Origin: an uncultured Treponema sp.
GTDB lineage: Bacteria > Spirochaetota > Spirochaetia > Treponematales > Treponemataceae
NCBI GenBank assembly: GCA_910584475.1
Contig: CAJUBD010000007.1
Span: 1 to 64,000 of the forward strand
DNA: 64,000 nucleotides
Direction of reading: 5' to 3'
A program made the translations under genes and the position numbers. Shown piece by piece: positions 24,498 through 33,145 of the stretch. A model generated the notes under the pieces. That model saw nothing but the letters and a program-made list of their open reading frames with translations. It made no database searches and was not told the origin of the DNA. Each line of letters begins with the position of its first letter. The stretch's first letter is position 1.

Positions 24498-27392
24498 TCA
24501 TTCCATTGGAAGGGGCGAATTTTCCTCTTCAATTTCAATTTCATTCTCAATATCAATGTCGATTTCAGATTTAATTTCTTCCGAATCCGATTCTTCAAAT
24601 TCTTCTCGCTCGCCAAACGCGCTCATGTCCATCGGAACAAAATCGAAATTGCCGGCGTTTTCTTCCGAAACATTTTCATTCAAATTAAAATCATTTTCGA
24701 CCGCCTCCAAAACCGCTTCGCCCGAATTGGAATTGCCATCATCGTTTGGATTCGGATCAGAAATTGCCGTGCCGGCCTTTGAATTCGTGTCTCGCCTTCT
24801 TGAAGACTTGCCTTTCGTCCTTGAACTTTTGGAATTTGTCCTTGAATTGGCGGAGTCTTGTCTCGCATTGATTTCGTCGATGGCCTGAGGCGACTCGGGC
24901 GCCAAAATCGAGTCCAAATCCAAATCGATTTGCAAGTCCGTGTCGTCGATAAAATCGTCGAAAGAATAGCCGCTTTGAAACAATGCGTCCTCAAGGCGGT
25001 TTTCCGCACGTTGCTGCGGATTCATCGCGCCATCGCCGTGTATCGAACATGTTTGAGACGGAACGTTGTCCGTCAAAAACCAAAGCGTGATTACATGACA
25101 TTTTCCATCTATGGGAAGCAATCCTGTTTCCGCGCAAACATTCCGTTTTATCACGCCTTCTTTGACCTGAGGAAAATCTTTGTACGGCAAGCCTCTGTGA
25201 ATCGCCCTCATAAAATCGCCCCACGGCGGACCTGCCATCGACGCGCCCGTTCCGGCAAGTCCCATAGAGTTGCCCGGCAAATCAAACCCAAACCAAAACG
25301 CGGATGTATAGTAGGGGCTGTAGCCGATTGCCCAAGCGTCCGCCCAGTTTTGCGTCGTACCTGTCTTGCCCGCGATAGGCATTTCAAATTTGCTTCCCGT
25401 CTTGTCGGTGTAAATAAATTTCGAGCCGTTCGGATCTCCTGAATTGCGCTCGATCAAGCTCGAACGGTTCTGCGAACCGTAGCGCAGAGTTCCGATCGTC
25501 TTCGAGGCCTCCATTATTTTCGTCATGAGAAACGCGTTTTGCGGAGTGATGACTTGAACCGGATTTTTCAAATTGTTGTGCACGTCCCTGTCTATGTTCA
25601 AAATTATGTTGCCCTTCCTGTCCTCGACAGTGCGGATCGCCGTAGGAGTAATCGCCTTTCCGCCGTTCGCGAAAATCGCATAAGCCCGCGCCATTTCGAT
25701 TGGACGGACGGAAACAGTTCCCAAGCCAAGCGGAAATCCCGGAATGAAGGCGCGGCTCGGAAGTTCCTTTTCGGAGATTCCCAAAAGCGCGACAGAACGC
25801 TCGATGGCCGCGTCGAAGCCGATTCCTTCCAAAACTTTCAGGGACGGAATGTTCAAAGAAAGCGCGAGCGCGCGCCAAAGCAAGACGTTCCCCCTCCACG
25901 CGCCGCCATAGTTGTTCGGCAGATAAGAAGAGCCGTCGCGCCCTTTGAATTCGTAGGGCGCGTCGAGAATCGCGGTGGCCGCCGTGAATTTCCCGGAATC
26001 GAGGGCGGCGGAAAAATAAAGAGGCTTGAACGAAGAGCCTGGCTGGACGCGCGCCTGAGAGGCGCGTATGAACTGGTTGCTCTGGTCGAATTTGCTTCCG
26101 CCTATGAGAGCCGTTATGTAGCCGGTGTCGTTCTCCAAATTGACCATCGTGCCTTCTATCGTCGTCGCCTTCGCCTTTTCCTGATTTAAGTTGTTCGCCT
26201 TGTTGATTATGCCAATTTTCAAATTGTCTATACCGAACATGAGGCTCGCCACATCGACAATCGGATTGAGCTTGCTGTTAAATTCTTTTGAAGCCGAAGA
26301 CTTTACGAGCCGGTTCGACATTTTCAAGTTGCCCAAGTTGAACATCAGCGTGATCAACTCGGAAAACGGAACGTAAGTGCTGAACGCGCCGCGCTGTTTC
26401 GACGCCATCTGCGCCTTGTAGTTGACGTTCGCGTTGTGAATCTGCTTTTCCATCAGAAGCTGCGCGGTCTGCAAATGGAAAAGATTTCCCGTAGTGTTCA
26501 CGGTAAATCCGCTCGAATAAATGTCAGCGTCTCCGTAAATCATTTCGCTCAGCTCGCGCCGCACATATTCGCTGAACCACGGAGCCTTGTCGTCGCGCAT
26601 AAAGAACGCGGAAACGTCGGTGCGGGAATAGTCGAAATTCAGCCAATACTCGTCGTAAGAATCGTCGGCCTCGCCTTGCGTGATGTAGCCTTCAGAAACC
26701 ATCGTGCGAAGGACATCCTTTTGCCTTTCCATCGCGCGGTTGGGATGCTCGAACGGATTGTAGAACGCAGGATTGGAAAGCTGTATCACGAGAATCGCGC
26801 TTTCCGCCGGAGTGATAGAACGCGCGTCGTGCCCAAAATAATATTTGCTCGCCGCGTTTACGCCATAAGTGCCGCCGCCGAAATATACGCGGTTCAAGTA
26901 CAATTCGAGAATTTCATTTTTTGAATAGCGGCGTTCCATCTGGATGGCCCACCAAAGTTCGTTCAGCTTTCGCGCGAGCGTCATCTGCGTGCGGTCGGCA
27001 TAAAGAGTGCCCGCGATCTGCTGCGTCAAAGTCGAGCCGCCTCCCAGAGAATTGCGCGTAAAGACTCCGACCACCGCGCGCAATATAGCCTTTACGCTGA
27101 AGCCCTTGTGCTCGTAGAAAATCCTGTCTTCCCTCGTGACTAGCGCGTCTTTCATGTGTTGGGGAATTTCCGTCAGGCTTATGATTTCCCGCCGTTCCTC
27201 CGAAGTGAATTCCGTTATCAGTTCGCCGTTTATGTCCAGGAGTTTCGTGGGCAACGCCGTCGTAAATTCAGTGAAATTTTCCGTGTGCACAGTGTCCGCC
27301 GTCCGCGCCAAAGCCAATCCTAAGGCCGCGCCAATCGCAAGCGACGAAAGCATTAGAAGAATGAAAAATACTTTTACAGATATTTTTATCAT
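24498..27392 (-). CDS. Bifunctional penicillin-binding protein 1A
   Basis: This 964-residue class A PBP has an N-terminal membrane anchor (residues 5-30). The GT51 transglycosylase domain contains TREDRIFYEHKG and GGGSTLTQQ. The transpeptidase domain has SSFKP (SxxK, near 445) and KTGTTQNWADAW (near 685). It polymerises and cross-links murein strands. Past about residue 800 there is a low-complexity tail of roughly 160 residues, first rich in Ser, Asn and Arg, then strongly acidic, of unknown role. The ATG at 27392 follows a consensus promoter by 12 bases with no Shine-Dalgarno sequence. A GTG at 27404 is possible but would fall within the leader. Confidence 0.93.
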   Translation of the reverse strand: MIKISVKVFFILLMLSSLAIGAALGLALARTADTVHTENFTEFTTALPTKLLDINGELITEFTSEERREIISLTEIPQHMKDALVTREDRIFYEHKGFSVKAILRAVVGVFTRNSLGGGSTLTQQIAGTLYADRTQMTLARKLNELWWAIQMERRYSKNEILELYLNRVYFGGGTYGVNAASKYYFGHDARSITPAESAILVIQLSNPAFYNPFEHPNRAMERQKDVLRTMVSEGYITQGEADDSYDEYWLNFDYSRTDVSAFFMRDDKAPWFSEYVRRELSEMIYGDADIYSSGFTVNTTGNLFHLQTAQLLMEKQIHNANVNYKAQMASKQRGAFSTYVPFSELITLMFNLGNLKMSNRLVKSSASKEFNSKLNPIVDVASLMFGIDNLKIGIINKANNLNQEKAKATTIEGTMVNLENDTGYITALIGGSKFDQSNQFIRASQARVQPGSSFKPLYFSAALDSGKFTAATAILDAPYEFKGRDGSSYLPNNYGGAWRGNVLLWRALALSLNIPSLKVLEGIGFDAAIERSVALLGISEKELPSRAFIPGFPLGLGTVSVRPIEMARAYAIFANGGKAITPTAIRTVEDRKGNIILNIDRDVHNNLKNPVQVITPQNAFLMTKIMEASKTIGTLRYGSQNRSSLIERNSGDPNGSKFIYTDKTGSKFEMPIAGKTGTTQNWADAWAIGYSPYYTSAFWFGFDLPGNSMGLAGTGASMAGPPWGDFMRAIHRGLPYKDFPQVKEGVIKRNVCAETGLLPIDGKCHVITLWFLTDNVPSQTCSIHGDGAMNPQQRAENRLEDALFQSGYSFDDFIDDTDLQIDLDLDSILAPESPQAIDEINARQDSANSRTNSKSSRTKGKSSRRRDTNSKAGTAISDPNPNDDGNSNSGEAVLEAVENDFNLNENVSEENAGNFDFVPMDMSAFGEREEFEESDSEEIKSEIDIDIENEIEIEEENSPLPME

Positions 27393-27404
27393 ATAATAAG
27401 ACAC

Positions 27405-27433
27405 ATTATAAAACTAAATCGCGGTTTTGTCAA
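27405..27433 (-). promoter_or_regulatory. Strong promoter of the PBP1A gene
   Basis: On the minus strand, TTGACA (27428-27433), 17 bases, TATAAT (27405-27410): both boxes perfect. The ATG is 12 bases beyond the -10 box, leaving a leader of only about five or six bases. Confidence 0.85.
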
Positions 27434-27471
27434 TTGCAAATTATCCAGCGATTGAAAGCGGGCACAAAAAA

Positions 27472-27542
27472 GCCCTGCCACAAGGCAGGGCAATGCCATC
27501 AGGCATTGTCGGGGGCATGGGTGGGAGGAGAAATCCCCCGAC
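27472..27542. repeat. Three consecutive GC-rich hairpins
   Basis: GCCCTGCC-acaa-GGCAGGGC (27472-27491), AATGCC-atca-GGCATT (27492-27507) and GTCGGGGG/CCCCCGAC (27508-27515 with 27535-27542) abut without gaps. The last loop contains GGTGGGAGGAG. The cluster lies upstream of the PBP1A promoter and could terminate transcription from either side or be a REP-like element. Between it and 27590 nothing else is clear. Confidence 0.75.
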
Positions 27543-27590
27543 ATTTATATTATCGTCAGGGCATCGAAAAATCTTTAGCCTTAAGTTCAA

Positions 27591-27896
27591 CATTTAAATT
27601 CAGCGGCTAAAATGGTGCCGCTGAATTTAATCCGAGTTTTGTTCCAAAACTCGCTCATCCATTGCAACTTCTCATTTCATTGCGAAGTTGCGTTTTCAAC
27701 AACTCAAAAGTTGAAACTTTTTTCCTTGTTGAAAATTAAGGAACATTTAAATTCAGCGTCAAAAATGCTGCCGCTGAATTTAATCCGAGTTTTCTGCGAA
27801 AACTCGCTTATCCACAGCAACTTCTCATTTCATTGCGAAGTTGCGTTTGCGACAGTTCCCGAATTTGATAATTCGCTCACTGTCGCAAATTAAGGA
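27591..27896 (+). repeat. Family A array, two units at 153 bp
   Basis: M4 arms AAATTCAGCGG/CCGCTGAATTT (27596-27628) recur as AAATTCAGCG/CGCTGAATTT at 27749-27781, exactly 153 bp apart. M1 of the first unit is TTTTCAACAA/TTGTTGAAAA with an inner AAAGT/ACTTT stem, a different sequence from the GCGACA/TGTCGC form but paired in the same positions. The second unit has the GCGACAG/CTGTCGC form. It ends four bases before the META lipoprotein stop. Confidence 0.85.
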
Positions 27897-27899
27897 TTT

Positions 27900-28709
27900 T
27901 TATCTCACCCAATCCTGCCTTTCAAATTCCAGCAAAAGCGTCTCGCCGTCATACAGGGAAAGGCTTCCGCCCGAAAGCGAATAATGGTTCGTCTTGAAGA
28001 GGTTTTGCATCAAAAGGCTTTCCGTACGCATGTCCTCCTCGCTTCCCGCCGCGCGCGTCATAGGACCGTCCGAAAATGCGATTTGGCTTTTTCCTTCGTC
28101 AACTTTTACCCCTAGATTCGCCTGGTTTATTCCGGTGAAAACTGACGCGGAATTTTTTTCCAATGTCATCGTCGCGCTTGAAGACAGGCTTGTGACGGCG
28201 TTACCCTCGTTTATCGCATTCAATTTCCAAAGCGTGTCGAAAATCGAATTCTTGGAAAAACGCGCGTAAGCGTTCATCGCGCTGTTTTTGAGGACGAGCG
28301 TCTCAAACGCATGTCCGTCGAGTTTTTCGACCGAATAAGAATCGATTCCGTTGAGGAATTGTGAAAACAGCGTTTCAAATTCCATGATTTCCTGGCTTGC
28401 GCCGCGTCTCGTGCTTGCAAAAGGCCCTGCCTTTATCTGTCCCGCGACTTTTGAAGAAGCCCCTCCCATAAAGCGGTTCGCTCCCATGAAGCCCGACATG
28501 TCGAAATTGCCGCCGCCTTTGTCGGCGATCGTCAAGTCGGCATTTGCCAAAGTCTGCGCGACTCCATCTTTCATGAGAAGCACCAACTGCCAATTTCCAA
28601 TGCAATAGGAAAGCTTTTGATTTTTTTCCATTTTTCCGCCTTCGACTTTTGTTGAATTGCACGAAGCGAATACCAACGCAGCCGCCAAAATTAACAAAAC
28701 CTTTTTCAT
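27900..28709 (-). CDS. Lipoprotein with two META (HslJ-like) domains
   Basis: This 269-residue protein has a signal peptide and lipobox (VFASC, Cys at about 17) followed by two related META-type domains, near 35-140 and 150-265. Each begins with a WxL strand (NWQLVLLM; LWKLNAI) and has the conserved sampling of small residues seen in the family (FMGANRFMGG in the first). META proteins include HslJ, linked to heat and novobiocin resistance, but their chemistry is unknown. GGAG before the ATG at 28709 fixes the start over the longer frame. Confidence 0.82.
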   Translation of the reverse strand: MKKVLLILAAALVFASCNSTKVEGGKMEKNQKLSYCIGNWQLVLLMKDGVAQTLANADLTIADKGGGNFDMSGFMGANRFMGGASSKVAGQIKAGPFASTRRGASQEIMEFETLFSQFLNGIDSYSVEKLDGHAFETLVLKNSAMNAYARFSKNSIFDTLWKLNAINEGNAVTSLSSSATMTLEKNSASVFTGINQANLGVKVDEGKSQIAFSDGPMTRAAGSEEDMRTESLLMQNLFKTNHYSLSGGSLSLYDGETLLLEFERQDWVR

Positions 28710-28760
28710 AACATATCTCCTAATATCTACTAAATTAAAAAAATTTTCTTCCTTCAATTT

Positions 28761-29366
28761 TCAAAGCGGCACGAAGTCGCTCGCAGGATGCTTGCACACA
28801 GGGCAGATGAAGTCGTCGGGAAGCGGGTCGCCCTCGTAGATGTAGCCGCATACCGTGCAGATGTAGCCGCGTTTCTTTTCGGCGTTTTCGCGCACCTTTG
28901 GCTTTATGTTCTTTTGGTAGAAAGCGTAAGTGGCGGACTCGTCTTCGCTGAACACCGCCCCGTCCGTAACATCGGCGATGAAAAGCGTGTGGCTTCCCAA
29001 ATCCACCGACTGCACGACTTTCGCCGAAAGGAATGCGTTCGCACCGTTGGTGATGTACGCGATGCCGTTCGCCGAACGCTCGAATTCGACCGAAACCATT
29101 TTGTCCGTGTCATGTCCGCTCTGCATTCCCCAATGCTTGAACGTTTCAAATGGCGCCTTTTCGCTCAAAATCGAAATGTTGAATTCTCCCGAATCGCGGA
29201 TGAAGTCGTGCGTGAGGTTCTGCTTGTTCACCGCCACGGAAATTTGGTTCGGGCTTGACGTGACTTGACCCGCAGTGTTCACGATGCAGCCATTGTCTCG
29301 TCCGTCGCGCTTCGACGTGAGCACGAAGAGTCCGTAAGTGAGTTTGTACATTGTCTTTTCGTCCAT
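28761..29366 (-). CDS. Flavin reductase-rubredoxin fusion (high-molecular-weight rubredoxin)
   Basis: The 201-residue protein has an N-terminal flavin reductase-like domain (FMN-binding split barrel, residues 5-150) and a C-terminal rubredoxin domain at 168-201 with Cys170, Cys173, Cys188 and Cys191. Fusions of this type pass electrons from NAD(P)H through FMN and iron to flavodiiron oxygen or nitric-oxide reductases in anaerobes, so an oxygen-protection role is likely. AGGAG and the ATG at 29366 set the start. A family B element lies directly upstream. No flavodiiron protein is in the window. Confidence 0.9.
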   Translation of the reverse strand: MDEKTMYKLTYGLFVLTSKRDGRDNGCIVNTAGQVTSSPNQISVAVNKQNLTHDFIRDSGEFNISILSEKAPFETFKHWGMQSGHDTDKMVSVEFERSANGIAYITNGANAFLSAKVVQSVDLGSHTLFIADVTDGAVFSEDESATYAFYQKNIKPKVRENAEKKRGYICTVCGYIYEGDPLPDDFICPVCKHPASDFVPL

Positions 29367-29380
29367 AGATTCTCCTAATG

Positions 29381-29520
29381 AAAAAGTCAATTTTGAAATT
29401 GGCTTTTTAACATGTGCGCGAGCACACAATCTGTATGACAAGTTTGGCAAGTCGCAACGCAACTAGACAAACTTGAATTGGTAAAAGTCGCGCATTTGTG
29501 CAACTTTTATCATGCCTCCT
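29381..29520 (-). repeat. Leader element (family B) before the rubredoxin fusion
   Basis: Read on the minus strand, it begins AGGAGGCATGATAAAAG. A hairpin of the AAAAGT/ACTTTT type follows, then a CAAGTTTG/CAAACTTG palindrome, a GTGCTCGCGCAC palindrome, and finally a 13-bp stem (29381-29393 with 29396-29408, one G-T pair) ending in a T-run 17 bases before the start codon. The opening ATG starts a 16-codon frame (29463-29513), but its spacing to AGGAGG is only one base. Confidence 0.6.
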
Positions 29521-29534
29521 AATCTAATGATTAG

Positions 29535-30383
29535 TTAAAACTTTCCGATTATCTTCTTCGCGCAGTCACGGTACAGCGCGGCCGTTTTTTCCACGATTTC
29601 AGCGGGAATGGATTTTATGCTCGCGTCTCCCGCCAGATTGTTTTTTGAAAGCCAGTCGCGGACAAACTGCTTGTCATAACTCGCAGGGCTTTCTCCGACT
29701 TTGTAAGCCGTCGCGTCCCAAAACCTTGAAGAATCCGGCGTGAGGACTTCGTCCGCCAAAACGAGCGAGCCTTCTTCGTCAAGTCCGAATTCAAATTTCG
29801 TGTCGGCGATTATGATTCCGTTTTTGAGCGCATGCTCGTAGCATTTCTTGTAGACCGAAAGCGCGGCGCGCTCGACCTTTCCGCCCAAATCTTCGCCGAT
29901 GTCCGCCTTCATCTGCGCGAGCGTGACGTTCACGTCATGTCCTTCTTCCGCCTTTGTCGAAGGAGTGACAATCGGCTCATCTAGTTTTTCCGCCAAAGCA
30001 TATTCCTTGTCGAAATTGTGTCCCAAAAACATCTCACCTTTTTTGTACGCCTCGTACATCGAGCCGAACATATAGCCGCGCACAATCACTTCGTAAGGAA
30101 TCATCTTGAGCTTTTTTACGAGAATCGTGCGCCCTTCGAATTCTGCCCCTTGGAATTCACTTGGCATTTCGCACAAATCATCTGAAATCATGTGGTTCTT
30201 GCAGATATCCTTCGTAAAGTCGAACCAAAAATTCGAAAGCGCGTTCAAGACTTTGCCTTTCCCATGGATTTCCGTCGGCAAAATAACGTCGAACGCGGAA
30301 ATCCTGTCGGTCGTGACAATGACCATTCTTCCGTCCTCAAGGTCGTAGACTTCGCGAACTTTGCCGCTTCTGATTTTTTTCAT
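29535..30383 (-). CDS. purC: SAICAR synthetase
   Basis: The 282-residue protein begins with the GKVREVYDL loop and continues with TTDRISAFDV, VRGYMFGS and DTKFEFG, the ATP- and CAIR-binding signatures of phosphoribosylaminoimidazole-succinocarboxamide synthase. It joins CAIR and aspartate using ATP in purine synthesis. Length is typical of the longer bacterial and yeast-like form. Two adjacent ATGs are possible; GGAG five bases before the second (30383) favours it. No other pur gene is adjacent. Confidence 0.95.
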   Translation of the reverse strand: MKKIRSGKVREVYDLEDGRMVIVTTDRISAFDVILPTEIHGKGKVLNALSNFWFDFTKDICKNHMISDDLCEMPSEFQGAEFEGRTILVKKLKMIPYEVIVRGYMFGSMYEAYKKGEMFLGHNFDKEYALAEKLDEPIVTPSTKAEEGHDVNVTLAQMKADIGEDLGGKVERAALSVYKKCYEHALKNGIIIADTKFEFGLDEEGSLVLADEVLTPDSSRFWDATAYKVGESPASYDKQFVRDWLSKNNLAGDASIKSIPAEIVEKTAALYRDCAKKIIGKF

Positions 30384-30408
30384 CATAACTCCTTTACTTC
30401 AAAAAAAT

Positions 30409-31386
30409 TTATTCTGTTTCCTTTATGTTCGCCTCGAAATTCACGGAAATGTCATAATGCTTTCCGTTTTGAATCTCGACATTTCTCACGATCTCATATC
30501 CGCCAAGCACGAACCTGAAAGCATGGCTTCCGACTTCAAGTTTCAGCGCGGACGCATCGACGATTTCATTTCCGTCCACGAAAATTTGCGTTCCCTGCGG
30601 CGCGTTTATGCTGAAAGTCGGCTCGACGCTTTTCAACTCAAAATCGATTTCCGTGGTTTTCGCCCGCTCTACCGCGACAGTCCTCACTTCGTTGCGGAAT
30701 TTCTCGGAAATAACGGCGACGCTGTGCTTTCCGGGCTTCAGGAAAATAAGACCTCTCCCCGAATCAGGCTTGGCAGCCGCCTCGTCGACCATCACAGAAA
30801 ATTCTCCAAAATCCTGATTCGCGCGGATCTTTATCGCGCCGAAATCCGCGAAAACCGTCTTCGCGCTCACTTCGAATTCCGCTTCGAGGACGCTCTGCGG
30901 CACGCCTTTCATAGCGAGCGAGTTTCTCAAAAACAAGAACCCGCGGCTGGAATCTGGAATCAAAGTCTTGTCGGCATAAGGACTTTTCGCTATCGTATTG
31001 CCTTTTACGAGCGGAACGACAATCGACCATGAAAGGTTTCCCGGATAAAGCCCAGAATAAACCACTTTTCCAGAATAGTCGGTCTCGCCCTCGGAAGGAA
31101 ACGGCGTAACGTTGTCGTAAAGCGAATAGAGAATCGTGTTTCGGAAATTCGAGAGGACTTTTGGAATTTTCACGATAATTTCGATTCCCTGGACGAACGT
31201 CAAGTCTTCTGGCAATTTTATCGAAACGCATGCGTTTATGCCGACATTTTTGCTTTCGGAAGCGTTTTCATCCGCCTCAAGCATGACGGTTTTCTGCGTG
31301 CGAAAGACTTCCGCTTCAAGCGACGCGGAAAAAGCCGCAAACGCGAAAACGAGAAAGCTGAAAATGTGTCTTTTCGTAAACGACAT
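30409..31386 (-). CDS. Secreted PEGA-domain-like protein
   Basis: At 325 residues it has a signal peptide (residues 1-25), a beta-rich domain to about 230, and a C-terminal PEGA-like module near 245-315 (SINAPQGTQIFVDG, LEVGSHAFRFVLGGY). An earlier weaker repeat lies near 190-240 (FLKPGKHSVAVISEKF). PEGA modules are surface or S-layer-associated beta domains of unknown binding. It lies four bases after the LysM/M23 gene on the same strand, so the two are probably cotranscribed. Confidence 0.78.
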   Translation of the reverse strand: MSFTKRHIFSFLVFAFAAFSASLEAEVFRTQKTVMLEADENASESKNVGINACVSIKLPEDLTFVQGIEIIVKIPKVLSNFRNTILYSLYDNVTPFPSEGETDYSGKVVYSGLYPGNLSWSIVVPLVKGNTIAKSPYADKTLIPDSSRGFLFLRNSLAMKGVPQSVLEAEFEVSAKTVFADFGAIKIRANQDFGEFSVMVDEAAAKPDSGRGLIFLKPGKHSVAVISEKFRNEVRTVAVERAKTTEIDFELKSVEPTFSINAPQGTQIFVDGNEIVDASALKLEVGSHAFRFVLGGYEIVRNVEIQNGKHYDISVNFEANIKETE

Positions 31387-31389
31387 AAT

Positions 31390-32340
31390 CTAATTGATAT
31401 ATTTTTTCGGGTCGACGGAATTTCCGTCCTTTCTCACTTCAAAATGCAGGTGCGGTCCCGTCACTTGCCCCGTGCTTCCGCTTTTCGCGATCGACTCGCC
31501 CGAACGCACTTGCGCTCCATTTTTTACGTTCGCGCCGATGGCGGAAAGATGCGCGTAGAAACTGCTCATTCCGCCAGAATGTTCTAGCAAAATCCATTTT
31601 CCGTAGACAGAATCTTCGCCGTTAGCCGCCACGCGTCCGCCTTTGCAAGCGACCACTTCCGAGCCTTCGGGAACTGCCATATCCATTCCCTTGTGCATCT
31701 GCAAAAGCCCGCTTCCGAAAGGATCGTCGCGGTTTCCGAACGCGCTTGAAATCCAATAATCCTGCACCGGAACGATCATCGCAGGATCGAGGAAAAACGC
31801 GCGTTCCGTCGGCGAAAAATTCTCATCCGGCAAAAAAACGTACTGTCGCCCGCGGATTTCAAAATAAAGCGCGCCGTCCGAATCTGCGAGCGGAAACCGG
31901 TTTTTTTTGAGCAAAATCTCAAGTTGGCTTTCGCGCCCGTCTTGAAATTCCGGATCAGGGATAAAAAGCCCTTTCGCCGTAGGAACAATGATATTCCGCC
32001 CCGCGATTTCATCATCTTGCGATGAAATCGCATTTATAATGACGAAAGTGTCCGAAATCACGCAAAATCTCGCCGCCAATTTTGAAACGGTGTCGCCCCT
32101 TTTCGCCTTGTACGCGAAAAAATTCACTTGCGGAACTTTTCCGCTCCGAATCGCGATGTTGTTGCGCTCAAGCTCCGAGTCGTACTGCGCCAAAATCAAA
32201 TCTTTGTCCAATTGCTTGACGGACTTTATTACGGGAAGTTTTGTCTCATCAATGGAAATGACAATTTTCTGACAAAACGAATTTCGCGGAAAAAAAATCG
32301 CCAAGACGAGAAAGAAGACTTTCTTTTCAAGCGCACACAC
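31390..32340 (-). CDS. LysM-M23 peptidase
   Basis: The 316-residue protein has an N-terminal hydrophobic segment (VFFLVLAIFF) and a LysM domain near 80-125 (YKAKRGDTVSKLAARF, ending NIIVP). A C-terminal M23 domain carries the zinc motifs HKGMDMA near 222 and HLHFE near 295. It is expected to bind and cleave murein or activate amidases during division. A TTG at 32355 opens the frame, but GAGGA eight bases before a GTG at 32340 makes the latter the better start. Confidence 0.85.
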   Translation of the reverse strand: MCALEKKVFFLVLAIFFPRNSFCQKIVISIDETKLPVIKSVKQLDKDLILAQYDSELERNNIAIRSGKVPQVNFFAYKAKRGDTVSKLAARFCVISDTFVIINAISSQDDEIAGRNIIVPTAKGLFIPDPEFQDGRESQLEILLKKNRFPLADSDGALYFEIRGRQYVFLPDENFSPTERAFFLDPAMIVPVQDYWISSAFGNRDDPFGSGLLQMHKGMDMAVPEGSEVVACKGGRVAANGEDSVYGKWILLEHSGGMSSFYAHLSAIGANVKNGAQVRSGESIAKSGSTGQVTGPHLHFEVRKDGNSVDPKKYIN

Positions 32341-32359
32341 TCGAACGTTCCTCAAAATT

Positions 32360-32595
32360 AAGCACCGCAGAAATCTTCAGATTTCGAGGGCGCTTAATTC
32401 GCCCGCGCGAGCGGGCAAGTTGGATAAGCGAGTTTCTGAAAGAAACTCGAAGTTAAAATTGTCGCGCTATTTTAGCGACAATTTTAAACGCTCCTTAATT
32501 TTCAATATCGCAATGAAAATGAATAAGTGAGTTTTGGCACAAAACTCAAAGTTAAAAATCGGCACGCAAGTTTTGTGCCGATTTTTAACGCTCCT
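32360..32595 (-). repeat. Family A elements before the LysM/M23 gene
   Basis: It contains a ttaagc/gcttaa outer palindrome with inner GAAATCT/AGATTTC, and a CGCCCGC/GCGGGC hairpin. Two M3-M4 pairs follow: M4 stems AAAATTGTCGC/GCGACAATTTT (32455-32485) and AAAAATCGGCAC/GTGCCGATTTTT (32554-32586), with loops gctatttta and gcaagtttt. The stems differ at several positions on both arms while the M3-M4 linker (AAGTTAAA) and trailing AACGCTCCTT are constant. It ends at the stop of the next gene. Confidence 0.8.
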
Positions 32596-32949
32596 TCAGC
32601 CCGCAAAATCCACCAATTTGAAAAGCGCGATTGCCAAAACTGCCGAAATCGCCGCAAGAATCCTGTGAAAACCAAGCAAAAGGAAAACGCACGCGGAAAT
32701 TCCAGCGACGACCACGAGACATTTTAAGGCGACTTTTATCGTTCTTTTTGCGCCCGCCTTTTTCGCCCAAAGCGCAATCTTCCACAATGCGAACGCCGCC
32801 GCCAAAACCAACACCGCCACAGAATAGGCATTCGGCGCATTTTTAGCAAAAGCCCACAAAGGGAAGACCACCGCCAAACTCACGGCAAAACACAAAGCCA
32901 CAAAAAAGACAGCCTTCAAAAACGAGAAAAATTTGGATTTTGCTTTCAA
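32596..32949 (-). CDS. Small membrane protein
   Basis: This protein of about 117 residues has three or four hydrophobic segments (near 10-35, 42-58 and 72-115) separated by short Lys/Arg loops, so it is an inner-membrane protein of unknown function. The frame extends to 33012 inside the ferredoxin gene. A TTG at 32949 with AGGGAG six bases upstream, 18 bases after the ferredoxin stop, is the more likely start. Probable cotranscription with the ferredoxin is the only functional hint. Confidence 0.65.
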   Translation of the reverse strand: MKAKSKFFSFLKAVFFVALCFAVSLAVVFPLWAFAKNAPNAYSVAVLVLAAAFALWKIALWAKKAGAKRTIKVALKCLVVVAGISACVFLLLGFHRILAAISAVLAIALFKLVDFAG

Positions 32950-32969
32950 GCTCACTCCCTGGAGAAAAT

Positions 32970-33140
32970 TTACGCCTGAGAAATCGCTTCTGACGGACAG
33001 ACTCCAGCGCAAGTTCCGCAGTCAATGCAGGTGCCAGCGTCGATTTCGCGTTTTGAGCCTTGCTCTGAAATCGCGCCTACAGGACATTCGCCTTCGCACG
33101 CGCCGCAGTTTACACAAGCGTCAGAAATTTTGTAAGCCAT
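32970..33140 (-). CDS. 2[4Fe-4S] ferredoxin
   Basis: The 56-residue protein has two CxxCxxCxxxCP clusters (Cys9, 12, 15, 19 and Cys38, 41, 44, 48), the clostridial ferredoxin pattern. It carries low-potential electrons between enzymes of anaerobic metabolism. GGGAG seven bases before the ATG at 33140 fixes the start; an in-frame extension upstream runs through the leader palindromes and is not expected to be translated. Confidence 0.95.
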   Translation of the reverse strand: MAYKISDACVNCGACEGECPVGAISEQGSKREIDAGTCIDCGTCAGVCPSEAISQA

Positions 33141-33145
33141 ATCGA

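Noticed and set aside
27612..27893. 93-codon plus-strand frame
   Set aside because: Lies wholly in the family A array; same explanation as the 15.4 kb frame.
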